This document shows, in pieces, positions 1-8,404 of a stretch of DNA of 64,000 bases (positions within the stretch are counted from its first letter, which is position 1; every line of letters begins with the position of its first letter). The stretch is taken from NCBI RefSeq assembly GCF_000478605.2, contig NZ_ASHX02000001.1, positions 4,479,001 to 4,543,000 of the forward strand, written 5' to 3'. A program made the position numbers and the translations under genes. The notes under the pieces were generated by a model, which was not told where the DNA came from, ran no database searches, and was given only the letters and a program-made list of their open reading frames with translations. This DNA comes from Streptomyces thermolilacinus SPC6 (lineage in GTDB: Bacteria > Actinomycetota > Actinomycetes > Streptomycetales > Streptomycetaceae).

Positions 1-776
1 AGGTCTTCGTCACCGAGCACGCCTCCTTCCTGGAGCGCGTCTTCCAGGACCCCGAGGCCGTCGAGCTGTACGACGAGCTGCTGCACGGCGTCACCGGCTT
101 CCTGGTCGTCGGCGACAAGGTCACCGAGGTGCTGGAGCGTCAGTTCCCGCACCACGCCGACAAGATCCTCCGCATTCCGAACCCGATCTCCTTCGACGAG
201 CCGCGCCCCGAGCCGGTCAAGGACCTGCGCAGCTGGCTGTACCTGGGCAGCGTCACCGAGCTCAAGGGCGTCAAGTGGCTGGTCGAGGCGTTCGCCCAGT
301 GCCACGCCGAGGACCCGACGCTCACCCTGACCCTCGTCGGCGAGGGCCCGCTGCGCCGCCCGCTCACCGAGCGCGTCGCCGAACTGGGCCTGAGCGACGC
401 GGTGACGCTGCCCGGCTCCATCCCGCATGAGCAGGCGCTGGAGCTGATGCGCAGTCACGACCTGCTGGTCCACCCCAGCCGGTACGAGACGTTCGGCATG
501 ACCATCGTCGAGGGCATCGCCGCCGGCATGCCGGTCCTCGTCACCCGCTGCGGCGGCCCCGAGAAGACCCTCGCCGGCATCGAGGACGCCGCGGGCGAAC
601 TCATCGACGTGGAGGAGAACGCGGAGTCGATCAGCGAGGGCTACCGGCGCCTGCGCGCCCGTTTCCTCGCGGGCGGACTGGACCTCGAACGCGCCCAGGC
701 GAAGCTTGCCGCCGACTACGGCTACGAGGCCGTGGCCCAGGCGCACTACCGACTCTGGTTCCCCGACTCCCCGTGA
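1..776 (+). CDS. GT4 glycosyltransferase, 5' end cut by window edge
   Basis: The frame is open from base 3 to the TGA at 774-776 (257 codons), so the gene starts left of the window. What remains is the end of the N-terminal Rossmann lobe (TEHASF near the start) and the whole C-terminal lobe of a GT-B retaining glycosyltransferase. The GT4 donor-site signature is seen as RYETFGMTIVEG (about 481-516), with the two Glu seven residues apart that bind the NDP-sugar. It should transfer a sugar from a nucleotide donor to a cell-surface glycan at the cytoplasmic face. It is closely similar to the GT4 domain inside the 746-residue protein at 2965-5205. Nine bases separate it from the next gene, so the two are probably cotranscribed. 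Acceptor and donor cannot be told from sequence. Confidence 0.85.
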   Translation, partial: VFVTEHASFLERVFQDPEAVELYDELLHGVTGFLVVGDKVTEVLERQFPHHADKILRIPNPISFDEPRPEPVKDLRSWLYLGSVTELKGVKWLVEAFAQCHAEDPTLTLTLVGEGPLRRPLTERVAELGLSDAVTLPGSIPHEQALELMRSHDLLVHPSRYETFGMTIVEGIAAGMPVLVTRCGGPEKTLAGIEDAAGELIDVEENAESISEGYRRLRARFLAGGLDLERAQAKLAADYGYEAVAQAHYRLWFPDSP

Positions 777-785
777 TGGAGTGAC

Positions 786-1364
786 ATGCAGGTTCTGTTC
801 CTGGCCCTTGGCGCCTCGCGCAAGCGGGCCGTGGTCGAAGAGTCCGCCGCGGTCGTCGCGGCCGGTGGCCGGGCGGTCGTCCTGGTCGGCCAGAAGCAGC
901 CCTGGGCGACCGAGACGTTCGCCCCCGGGGTGCGCCTGACGACGCTCGCCGAGCTGGAGGCCAGGCACCTGCCGCAGCGGCTGGAGCGGGCGGTGCTCTA
1001 CCAGGCCCCGCGCCGCGTCGCCGGAGCGGTCGGCCGCGGCCCCCTGAGCGCCAAGACCAAGAAGGCCCTCAAGGCGTACGAGAAGCGCGTCGCCGGACGC
1101 GTCCACCGCCGCGTGTTCGCGCCGCTGCACCGCAAGGTGTGGCCCACCGCCGTCGCCCGGATGATCCTGCGCCGCTGCTTCGGCCCCCAGGGCGGGCCCG
1201 ACCTCGTGATCGTCGCCGACGCCCTGTCCACGCGCACCGCCGCCGAGCTGATGGGCGCCTGGGAGAGCGAGGGCCTGGGAACGCCCCGCCTCGCCTACAG
1301 CGTGGACTCCGTCGTACCGCCGATCGTCGCCCGGACGACCCCGCAGACCTCAGCCGCTCGCTGA
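786..1364 (+). CDS. GT-associated accessory protein, stand-alone form
   Basis: 192 residues; ATG preceded by GGAG about 5 nt upstream. I do not recognise a named family. It begins with a beta strand MQVLFLALGASRKRAV and an alternating beta/alpha pattern typical of a Rossmann half-domain, followed by a very basic stretch (residues about 70-130). It resembles the C-terminal 190 residues of the protein at 2965-5205 (shared patterns such as YxAPRxV, KKVFN/RRVFAPLH and FVSDINS/VIVADALS). In this operon the GT4 domain (gene before) and this domain are separate polypeptides, while in the neighbour they are one chain. It therefore probably partners the upstream glycosyltransferase; the reaction, if any, is unknown. 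Followed 18 nt later by another glycosyltransferase. Confidence 0.7.
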   Translation: MQVLFLALGASRKRAVVEESAAVVAAGGRAVVLVGQKQPWATETFAPGVRLTTLAELEARHLPQRLERAVLYQAPRRVAGAVGRGPLSAKTKKALKAYEKRVAGRVHRRVFAPLHRKVWPTAVARMILRRCFGPQGGPDLVIVADALSTRTAAELMGAWESEGLGTPRLAYSVDSVVPPIVARTTPQTSAAR

Positions 1365-1382
1365 ACCAACCGAGGAAGACTG

Positions 1383-2888
1383 ATGAAGAACCGTAGCGAA
1401 CGGCGCCCCCGTGTGCTCTACCTGGCGTTCTACTTCCCCCCGTCGCGGGCGAGCGGCGTCTACCGCGCCCGGGCGACCGCCAACCACCTGGTGGAGAAGG
1501 GCTGGGACGTCACGGTCTGTGCCGCCCCGCTGGACTTCCTCTACAACGTGATCGGCTCCGTCGACGAGGAGCTGTCGAAGACCGTCGACCCGCGCATCCA
1601 CGTCGAGCGCCCGTCGCTCAACCAGTACACGTGGCAGCAGGACCTGCGCGACTACAGCTGGCTGCGCCGCAGCTTCCCGCTGATGGCCAAGCGCGTCTAC
1701 ATGTTCAGCCAGACGAAGCTGTTCCCCGAGCGGTACTCGTCCTGGGCGTGGGCGTCCGTCACGCGCGCCCTGAAGCTGCACGCCAAGGAGCGCTTCGACG
1801 TCGTCGTGGCGACCGGCAACCCGTTCGCCTCGTTCGGCGCCGCCTGGCTGTTCAACAAGCTGACCGGCGTCCCGTACGTCATGGACTACCGCGACTCGTG
1901 GACGCTGGACCTCTTCCACGACGAGCCGGCCTTCCCCGAGGGGCACATCGCCTGGGGCTGGGAGAAGCGCATGCTCGACAAGGCGTCCGCGGCGGTCTTC
2001 GTCAACGAGGCCCTGCGCGCCTGGCACGCCGAGCGCTACCCGGAGGTCGCCGACCGCATGATGGTCGTGCCCAACGGGTGGGACGCCGACGTGCTGCCGA
2101 AGGCGGTCGAGAAGGCGGCGGGCACGGCCCCGGCCCTGGAGGCCGCCGAGCCGGAGGCCCCCGTCCTGGAGGTCGCGGCCGCCGGGACCGGCGAGGGCGC
2201 GCCGGCCGAGGCCCCGCACGCCTCCGGTGCCCCGAGCGCTTCGCCCGCCTCCGGTGCTTCGGGTGCTTCGGGCGAGGAGCGCCGGGCGCCGCTGAAGTTC
2301 ACGTACCTGGGGACGCTCACCGCGAAGCAGCCGGTCGAGGAGATGGCCGAGGCGTTCAAGATCGCCCGCCGTCACCCGGACCTCGCCGGCGCGGAGCTCC
2401 AGATCCACGGCCACCTGGGCTTCTTCAAGAACAGCCCCGGCACCCTGAAGGCCCGCCTCGGCCTCCAGGACGGCCCGCGCCCCGAGGGCGTCGAGGACAC
2501 CGGCCTGCGCTACTGCGGGCCCGTCTCCAAGACCGAGGTCGGCAAGGTGTACGAGGAGGCCGACGTGCTGGTCTTCCTCGCGGGCGGCGGCAAGTACGTC
2601 ACGTCCGGCAAGATCTTCGAGTACATGGCCTTCGGGCACCCGATCGTCTCCGTGCACCAGCCCGGCATCGCCGCGCAGGACGTCCTCGACGGCTATCCGC
2701 TGTGGTTCAACGCCAACAGCCTGGACGTCGAGGAGCTGGCCGCGTCGATGGTCGCCGCGGGCAAGGCCGCCCGCGACCTGACGCCGGAGCAGCGCGCGGC
2801 CGCGCGGCGCCACGCCGACACGTACACGCGTGAGGCGACGCTCATCCCGTTCGAGCGGCGGCTGCGGGAGATCGTCAGCGGCAGCTGA
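1383..2888 (+). CDS. GT4-like glycosyltransferase with Ala/Pro-rich insert
   Basis: 501 residues, GT-B fold. The N-terminal lobe opens with the strand RVLYLAFYFPPSRASGVYRA (conserved Gly-rich acceptor loop) and carries MDYRDSWTLDLF; the C-terminal lobe starts about residue 302 with KFTYLGTLT and has GKIFEYMAFGHPIVS in place of the usual ExFG..xxE donor motif. Residues about 240-300 are a low-complexity Ala/Pro/Gly/Glu insert between the lobes, which would be a long flexible hinge. Start chosen at ATG 1383, with GAGGAAG about 6 nt upstream. Last gene of the plus-strand operon beginning left of the window; it ends at a strong hairpin. Likely adds a sugar to an extracellular glycan; substrate not determinable. 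Confidence 0.82.
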   Translation: MKNRSERRPRVLYLAFYFPPSRASGVYRARATANHLVEKGWDVTVCAAPLDFLYNVIGSVDEELSKTVDPRIHVERPSLNQYTWQQDLRDYSWLRRSFPLMAKRVYMFSQTKLFPERYSSWAWASVTRALKLHAKERFDVVVATGNPFASFGAAWLFNKLTGVPYVMDYRDSWTLDLFHDEPAFPEGHIAWGWEKRMLDKASAAVFVNEALRAWHAERYPEVADRMMVVPNGWDADVLPKAVEKAAGTAPALEAAEPEAPVLEVAAAGTGEGAPAEAPHASGAPSASPASGASGASGEERRAPLKFTYLGTLTAKQPVEEMAEAFKIARRHPDLAGAELQIHGHLGFFKNSPGTLKARLGLQDGPRPEGVEDTGLRYCGPVSKTEVGKVYEEADVLVFLAGGGKYVTSGKIFEYMAFGHPIVSVHQPGIAAQDVLDGYPLWFNANSLDVEELAASMVAAGKAARDLTPEQRAAARRHADTYTREATLIPFERRLREIVSGS

Positions 2889-2909
2889 GCCGTGCTCCTC
2901 AAGCCCAAT

Positions 2910-2949
2910 GGGAAGGGCCCTGACCGGATCTCCGGTCAGGGCCCTTCCC
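2910..2949. terminator. Bidirectional hairpin terminator
   Basis: Perfect 19-bp inverted repeat (arms 2910-2928 and 2931-2949). It lies between the converging genes 1383-2888 (+) and 2965-5205 (-), so it can end both transcripts. No long U run, as is usual in Streptomyces. Confidence 0.85.
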
Positions 2950-2964
2950 TCTGTGCCTCTGGGC

Positions 2965-5205
2965 TCACTCGCTGTCGTACGCGGTGCGGTCCAGACTCGT
3001 CGTCACCTTCAGGTGCGGGTGGGACTTGGCCCACTTCCAGCCCGTCACCGTCGAGTTGATGTCGCTGACGAAGACCGTGTCGATCTTCTCCAGGGCCAGC
3101 TCGGGCAGCACCCGCCGCTGCGCGATCCGGGCGAACAACTGCGGCCTGACCTCGCGGTAGGTGCGGTTGAACACCTTCTTGTGGAAGGCGTTGGCGACCT
3201 TCGTGTGGGCGCGCTGCACCGTCGCGACGGCCAGCTCGGGGCCGATCGCCTCCCGGTTCTTCGCGGCGATCCGGCGGGCCCTGCGCAGCACGGCGCGCGG
3301 GGCGCGGTAGACGAGGAACCGCTCGGCGCGCGGGATGCGCAGCTTCTTCTCGGCGTCGGCGACGCTGACGACCGGCACGCTCGGGTCGAGCTCCAGCCGG
3401 TCCCACAGCGCGGGCGCCGTGGCGGTGACGAGGGTGATCTCGGCGCCCTTCGCGACCAGGTGGTTGGCGAAGTCCACGATGCGCCGCGGCTTGGCCGGGG
3501 TCAGCGCCAGGACGACCGCCCGGCCGACGGGCTCGCCGCCCGCCCGGCGCACGGGGGCCGCCTCGACGGGCCCGACCTCCCCGGCGGGCTCCTCCTGGGC
3601 CTCGGCCTCCGGATCCGCGTCCTCGACGGTGTCCGGCACGGGCGGCAGCGCCCCGCCGTACACCTCGACCAGCTGCTTGCCGACCGCCTCGCAGCCGACC
3701 CGGCCCTCCAGCACCTCGCGGGCCGCGGGCAGGTCCAGCTCTCCGGCGCGGCCGCGCAGCTCGTGGTACGCGTCCACGATGACCCGCGGGTCGTCGCTGA
3801 CGTCCATGAGCGCCCCGGCCAGCGTCTCGATCCCGGCCAGCGTCTCGTCGGGTCCGCCGCTGCGGGTGACCAGTACGGGCAGCCCGGACGCGATCGCCTC
3901 GACGACCGTCATCCCGAAGGTCTCCCGCTTGCTGGCGTGCACGAGCAGGTCGTACTCGTGCATCAGCGGGCCAACGGCCTCCGGCGCGACGGGCGGCAGG
4001 ACGCGGAAGCGGTCGCCCAGGCCCAGCTCGGCGGCGCGGGCGCGCAGCTCGTCCTCGGCGGGGCCGTGCCCGACCATCGTCAGCGTGGCGCGCGGCTCCT
4101 CGGCGGCGACCAGCGCGAACGCCTCGAGCAGTTCCTTGACGCCCTTCGGCTGGACCAGCCGGCCCAGGTACAGCCAGCGCAGCAGCTCGCGGGAGCGCTC
4201 GGGGCCGGGCGTGAACCGGTCGAGGGCGATCGCGTTGGGGACGACGCCGACCTTGTCCGCGTACTGCGGGAAGCGGCCGACGACCTGCTCGCGCAGCGCG
4301 GCGCTGACGCACAGGAACGCGTCGGCGCGCTCCAGGACCTGCTCGTACAGGCGGGCCGCGGGGGCCTGCGAGAAGACCTTGTCGAGGAACGACGAGTGCT
4401 CGGTCACCACGACGCGGGCGTCGGGGCGGGCCAGACGGGTGGCCAGCACACCGCCGTAGATGCCGGTGTGGGCGTGGACGACCGGCGCGTCGATGTGCCC
4501 GCTCGGCAGGGCGCTGCGGAGCGCCTTGACCTGCGCCTCGACCCAGGGGGCGTAGTTCTTGCGGTGGATCAGCGGCACGGGGACGCGGACGACGGTCGCC
4601 TCGTCGGCGTCGATGACGTGGCCGAGGGCGCGGCGCTCCTGGAGGCGGTCGACGGTCACCCGGATCGCGTCGTTGAGCGGGGCCGACGCGCGGCCGGACC
4701 AGTCCTCCGTGTGGAAGACGGTGACGCGCTCGTAGTTCCCGGCGACGGCGGCGGTCGCGGCCTGGACGAAGGAACCGGCGTACGGGTTGTTCGGCGAGGG
4801 GTACCAGGGGGTGATGACGGCCAGGTCGGCGGGCTCCACGACGCGGCCGGCACCGTGCGGCTCCAGCGCGAGCGTGATGCCCGGGCGGCGGCGCTTGGCG
4901 ATCCACGCGACGGGCAGCGCCTGCGCGTCACCCGCGACGACCGTGTCCGCCGTGGCGAACGGGCCGGACTTGGCGGCGGCGAGCTTCTTGGCGGAACCCC
5001 ACGCCGTGCCGTCCTTGTCGGGGGCGACGCGGACCACGTCCACGCCGTCGATCCGGCTCAGCTCAGCGGCCGCCTCGTGCCACTCCGGAGCGTCCAGCAC
5101 GACCAGGGAGACCCGGGACCCCGAGGAGGCGAGCTCCTTCACCTGCTCGCGCGTCGCCCGTACTCGGTATGTGCCAAGCGCGAGATAGAGCACGTGGCTG
5201 TTCAT
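2965..5205 (-). CDS. GT4 glycosyltransferase fused to accessory domains
   Basis: 746 residues. Residues 1-120 form a Rossmann-like segment starting HVLYLALGTYRVRATREQ, resembling the start of the small protein at 786-1364. Residues about 125-500 are a GT4 glycosyltransferase: ITPWYPSPNNPYAGSF acceptor loop, HAHTGIYGG, VVTEHSSFLDKVF, GRLVQPKGVKELLEAF, and the donor motif RETFGMTVVEA. An acidic linker (about 505-550) leads to a C-terminal domain (about 555-746) homologous to 786-1364. So this chain joins what the facing operon encodes as two proteins. Start ATG with AGGGAA 5 nt upstream. Last of four minus-strand surface-glycan genes. Role: sugar transfer to a wall or capsular glycan, inferred from family and neighbours. 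Confidence 0.85.
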   Translation of the reverse strand: MNSHVLYLALGTYRVRATREQVKELASSGSRVSLVVLDAPEWHEAAAELSRIDGVDVVRVAPDKDGTAWGSAKKLAAAKSGPFATADTVVAGDAQALPVAWIAKRRRPGITLALEPHGAGRVVEPADLAVITPWYPSPNNPYAGSFVQAATAAVAGNYERVTVFHTEDWSGRASAPLNDAIRVTVDRLQERRALGHVIDADEATVVRVPVPLIHRKNYAPWVEAQVKALRSALPSGHIDAPVVHAHTGIYGGVLATRLARPDARVVVTEHSSFLDKVFSQAPAARLYEQVLERADAFLCVSAALREQVVGRFPQYADKVGVVPNAIALDRFTPGPERSRELLRWLYLGRLVQPKGVKELLEAFALVAAEEPRATLTMVGHGPAEDELRARAAELGLGDRFRVLPPVAPEAVGPLMHEYDLLVHASKRETFGMTVVEAIASGLPVLVTRSGGPDETLAGIETLAGALMDVSDDPRVIVDAYHELRGRAGELDLPAAREVLEGRVGCEAVGKQLVEVYGGALPPVPDTVEDADPEAEAQEEPAGEVGPVEAAPVRRAGGEPVGRAVVLALTPAKPRRIVDFANHLVAKGAEITLVTATAPALWDRLELDPSVPVVSVADAEKKLRIPRAERFLVYRAPRAVLRRARRIAAKNREAIGPELAVATVQRAHTKVANAFHKKVFNRTYREVRPQLFARIAQRRVLPELALEKIDTVFVSDINSTVTGWKWAKSHPHLKVTTSLDRTAYDSE

Positions 5206-5347
5206 CTGGTTCCCTTCGCCCTTTCACCTGCACGCCGCGCACCCGTGCGGCGGAAGCGTCCCCACGGGGTTCGGTACGGAGATACAGCGCGGCGGCACCA
5301 CCCTACCGAAGGCGGTGCCCCCTCCCGGCACACGGCCGGGGCGCCCG

Positions 5348-5950
5348 TCAGCTCTCGCGCTCGACGAGCGCGCCGTCCTTCTCCTGGTACAGGGAGCCGG
5401 TCTGCGGGCACTCCCACACACCCTCCTCGCCGGCCCGCTCGACCAGCCGGACACCGGCCTTGCCGACCCAGCCGATCTGCCGCGCGGGCACGCCCACGAC
5501 GAGGGCGAAGTCCGGCACGTCCCGGGTGACGACGGCGCCCGCGGCGACCATCGCCCAGCGCCCGACGCGCACCGGCGCCACGCACACGGACCGGGCACCG
5601 AGCGAGGCGCCCTCGCCGACCTTGACGCCGACGGCCTCCCAGTCGCCGCCGCGCTTCAGCTTGCCCTCGGGGTCCACGGAGCGCGGGTTGTGGTCGTTGG
5701 TGAGCACGACGGCCGGGCCGACGAACACACCGTCGCCGAGCTCGGCGGGCTCGTAGACGAGGGCGTAGTTCTGGAGCTTGACGTTGTCGCCGATCTTCAC
5801 GCCCGTACCGACGTACGCGCCGCGCCCGATGACGCAGCCTTCCCCGAGCCGCGCGTCCTCACGGATCTGCGCGAGCTCCCAGACGCTGCTCCCGGCCCCG
5901 ATCTCGGCGGTCTCGTGGACCTGGGCGGTGGGCTGGACCCTGTAGTTCAC
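5348..5950 (-). CDS. WbpD/WlbB-like sugar N-acetyltransferase
   Basis: 200 residues made almost entirely of hexapeptide repeats ([LIV]-G-x4), i.e. a left-handed beta-helix acyltransferase. The order of motifs (IGAGSSVWELAQI, NVKLQNYALVYEPAELGDGVFVGPAVVLTND, NPRS, and GVPARQIGWVG followed by a short C-terminal tail with CPQTGSLY) matches the family that acetylates UDP-3-amino-2-acetamido-dideoxy sugars using acetyl-CoA. His in TNDHNPRS is the likely catalytic base region. A GTG start is used, 43 nt downstream of a TATGCT -10 candidate. Neighbours are glycosyltransferases, which fits making an amino-sugar donor for a surface polymer. The partner dehydrogenase and aminotransferase are not in this window. 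Exact sugar is inferred, not shown. Confidence 0.8.
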   Translation of the reverse strand: MNYRVQPTAQVHETAEIGAGSSVWELAQIREDARLGEGCVIGRGAYVGTGVKIGDNVKLQNYALVYEPAELGDGVFVGPAVVLTNDHNPRSVDPEGKLKRGGDWEAVGVKVGEGASLGARSVCVAPVRVGRWAMVAAGAVVTRDVPDFALVVGVPARQIGWVGKAGVRLVERAGEEGVWECPQTGSLYQEKDGALVERES

Positions 5951-5992
5951 TCTGCTGTCTCTTTCAGGGGACGGCGGAAGTCTTCGCGCCCG

Positions 5993-5998
5993 AGCATA
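5993..5998 (-). promoter_or_regulatory. -10 element of acetyltransferase gene
   Basis: TATGCT on the minus strand, followed by CGGG, 43 nt upstream of the GTG at 5950. The same ten bases TATGCTCGGG occur upstream of the mannose synthase gene at 8153. No convincing -35 was found. Confidence 0.4.
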
Positions 5999-6032
5999 CG
6001 CGGCCGTGCGTCGGCCCCAGACACGCGGCGGG

Positions 6033-7289
6033 TCAGGGGGAGTGCGGCCAGACGAGCATCAGGTACACGCCGTACGCGGTGGACAGCCCGACGGCCGTGC
6101 CGAGCAGCGTGTACATGGTCGAGGGGCGCGCCGCCGCCAGCGCGCGGGCGGCCGGTATGAGCAGCGGGAACGCGGGCAGGAGGAACCTTGCCTTGGAGTG
6201 GAAGTACCCGGCCCCGCCGACGGCGATGAGCAGCAGCATCCCGGTGTAGATCAGCAGAACGGCGGGCTGCCGCTGCTGGACGCAGATCACGAACACCACC
6301 ACGGAGGCCACGACGGTGGCGGCGCCGACCGCGGTGTTGAGGTTGAGCGGCAGCTTCAGGAACACGTCGGCGACACGGCCCAGCGTGAAGACGCCGCCGT
6401 CGAAGGTGCTGCCCCACTTCTCCTGCACTTCGAAGTAGCCGCGCCAGTCGCCTGCCCGGTGCCCGACCCACCCGAACCAGGCGAACCAGCCGAGCGGCGA
6501 GACGGCCACGGCGGTGAGCAACGGGCCCGTACGATCGCGGCGTTGGCCGTCATCGCCCCGCGCGGGGCGGCGGGAGGTGAACAGGGCCCAGAGCGCGGCC
6601 AGGACGACCGCGGCGACGACGGCGGACCCGGAAGGCCGGGTGAGCCCGGCGAGCGAGGCCAGGAGCCCGGCGGCGACCCAGCGGTGGCTCAGGGCGGCGT
6701 ACAGCGACCAGGCGCACAAGGCGGTGAAGACGGGCTCGGTGTACGCCATGGACTCGACCATGGCGTGCGGGGCTATGCCCCACAGCACGGTGGCGACGAC
6801 GGCGGTGCGCCGACCGGCCACACGTTCCACCACGGCGTATATCCCCCACGCCGCCAGCAGCGCGGCGACGACGGCCACCCCCCAGGCCACCTGCGCGGCC
6901 GACAGCGGCGGCAGCAGCACCGAGCCGGCGCGTATCAGGGCCGGGTAGAGGGGGAAGAACGCGTACTTGCACAGGGGCCCCTGGACCGTGCACGAGTCCG
7001 CCATGGGCGCGGCGTAGCCGAACTCCGCTATGTGGGTGTAGTAGACGGCGTCGTACTTGTCGGCCAGCAGCGTGCCGAGGCCGGGGCCGTCGTCACCGGC
7101 GCGCAGCGCCACCGCCGCCACGCCGAGGCAGCGCACGACCGCGTACGCGAGCAGGGCGGGCCAGGCGCGCAGGGCGGCGGCGCGCAGCCGTCGGGGAAAC
7201 GATTCGTCCGCCGAGGTCGCCTGGGTGGTGCGCCTACGGTGCGACGCCCGGCCGCCTCGCGCGTGCGGCTCGGTCTGTACTGGGGGCAT
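6033..7289 (-). CDS. PIG-V-like integral membrane mannosyltransferase
   Basis: 418 residues with about eight to nine hydrophobic helices. Family marks are DKYDAVYYTHIAEFGY (the acidic first-loop motif of GT-C enzymes), KYAFFPLYPALIRAG, MAYTEPVFTALCAWSLYA and AGLTRPSG, all typical of PIG-V type mannosyltransferases that use polyprenyl-phosphate-mannose outside the membrane. A longer frame begins at 7358, but the ATG at 7289 has GGAGAGG 7 nt upstream and removes a Pro/Arg-rich head, so it is preferred. The gene lies directly downstream of a polyprenol-phosphate mannose synthase, which would make its donor, and so the pair probably mannosylates an exported protein or glycan. Confidence 0.8.
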   Translation of the reverse strand: MPPVQTEPHARGGRASHRRRTTQATSADESFPRRLRAAALRAWPALLAYAVVRCLGVAAVALRAGDDGPGLGTLLADKYDAVYYTHIAEFGYAAPMADSCTVQGPLCKYAFFPLYPALIRAGSVLLPPLSAAQVAWGVAVVAALLAAWGIYAVVERVAGRRTAVVATVLWGIAPHAMVESMAYTEPVFTALCAWSLYAALSHRWVAAGLLASLAGLTRPSGSAVVAAVVLAALWALFTSRRPARGDDGQRRDRTGPLLTAVAVSPLGWFAWFGWVGHRAGDWRGYFEVQEKWGSTFDGGVFTLGRVADVFLKLPLNLNTAVGAATVVASVVVFVICVQQRQPAVLLIYTGMLLLIAVGGAGYFHSKARFLLPAFPLLIPAARALAAARPSTMYTLLGTAVGLSTAYGVYLMLVWPHSP

Positions 7290-7394
7290 GGGCGGCCTCT
7301 CCGCGTGCTGACGCTGGGAAGGCGGGCGCCGGGCCGCGCCCGCGCGGGGCCGCGGCACTCGTGCCTCGCTGGGGGGTGGACGGGGCGGCGACGC

Positions 7395-8153
7395 TCAGCG
7401 CCGCGGACGGAGCCTGCCGAGACGGTGCCCGACGCCCCAGGCGGTGACCCGCCACAAGGCCTCGACCACGATGGCGCGGCTCATCTTGCTGTCGCCGCGC
7501 TCCCGCTCGACGAACGTGATCGGCACCTCGACGACCTTGAACCCGGCCTTCACGGTGCGCCACGCCAGGTCGACCTGGAAGCAGTACCCCTGCGACGCGA
7601 CCTGGTCCATGCCGAGGCCCTCCAGCGTCTGCCGCCGGAACGCCCGGTAGCCGCCCGTGACGTCCTTGATGGGGACGCCGAGGAGGGTGCGGGAGTACAG
7701 GCTGCCGCCGCGCGACAGGAACTCGCGGGACTTGGGCCAGTTGACGACGCTGCCGCCGGGCGCCCAGCGCGACCCGAGCACGAGGTCGGCGCCGTCGAGG
7801 GCGGCGAGCAGCCGGGGCAGCTCCTCGGGCTGGTGGGAGCCGTCCGCGTCCATCTCCACGAGCACGTCGTAGCCGCGCTCGATGCCCCACGCGAACCCGG
7901 CGAGGTAGGCGGCGCCCAGCCCCTCCTTGCCGGCCCGGTGCAGGACGTGCACATGGTCGTCCGAGTCGGCGAGCTCGTCGGCGATCTTGCCGGTGCCGTC
8001 GGGGCTGTTGTCGTCGGCGACCAGGACGTGCGCCGCGGGCACGGAGGCCCGTACACGGGAGACGATCGCCGCGATGTTGTCGGCCTCGTTGTAGGTCGGA
8101 ATGATCACCAGGACCGCTTCCGAGCCCCCATCCCGCCGCTCGTTGATGTTCAC
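7395..8153 (-). CDS. Polyprenol-phosphate mannose synthase (GT2)
   Basis: 252 residues, the single-domain form of dolichol/polyprenol-phosphate mannosyltransferase. It transfers mannose from GDP-mannose to polyprenyl phosphate at the inner membrane face. Visible motifs: IIPTYNEADNI (nucleotide loop), ADDNSPDGTG, EMDADGSHQPEELP (the DxD metal site), GSRW, and the family-specific GYCFQVDLAWR and PITFVERERGDSKMS near the C terminus. No N-acyltransferase or membrane domain is attached. GTG start, with GAAGG about 6 nt upstream. First gene of the four-gene minus-strand run, followed by a membrane mannosyltransferase that would consume the product. Confidence 0.92.
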   Translation of the reverse strand: MNINERRDGGSEAVLVIIPTYNEADNIAAIVSRVRASVPAAHVLVADDNSPDGTGKIADELADSDDHVHVLHRAGKEGLGAAYLAGFAWGIERGYDVLVEMDADGSHQPEELPRLLAALDGADLVLGSRWAPGGSVVNWPKSREFLSRGGSLYSRTLLGVPIKDVTGGYRAFRRQTLEGLGMDQVASQGYCFQVDLAWRTVKAGFKVVEVPITFVERERGDSKMSRAIVVEALWRVTAWGVGHRLGRLRPRR

Positions 8154-8210
8154 TGCACCTTCACCTCAGGGGGTCCCGCCGGCGGGTCGGACGGCCGCGC
8201 GGTTCCCCCG

Positions 8211-8216
8211 AGCATA
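8211..8216 (-). promoter_or_regulatory. -10 element of mannose synthase gene
   Basis: TATGCT on the minus strand followed by CGGG, 58 nt upstream of the GTG at 8153. Identical in ten bases to the site at 5993-5998, suggesting one sigma factor reads both. Confidence 0.4.
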
Positions 8217-8404
8217 CGGCGTCACGCGGGCCCCGGGCGGCCCAGGGCGGGTTGTCCGGGTAGGGGTGAAGTGCCGTGATCTGTGGACCCAGCGTGATGG
8301 AATCGTGACCGTCTGGTCGCGATCATGTCGGGAAACCACCTTGAGTGTCCGCTCAACCACATAGAGGATCACGTGGTCATTGCACATACATTCGGGTGGG
8401 GATC

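Noticed and set aside
2830..5529. Long open frame on the plus strand opposite the 746-residue glycosyltransferase
   Set aside because: Antisense shadow produced by high GC; no ribosome site, no domain, repetitive Gly/Arg/Val composition. The minus strand has clear GT4 motifs.
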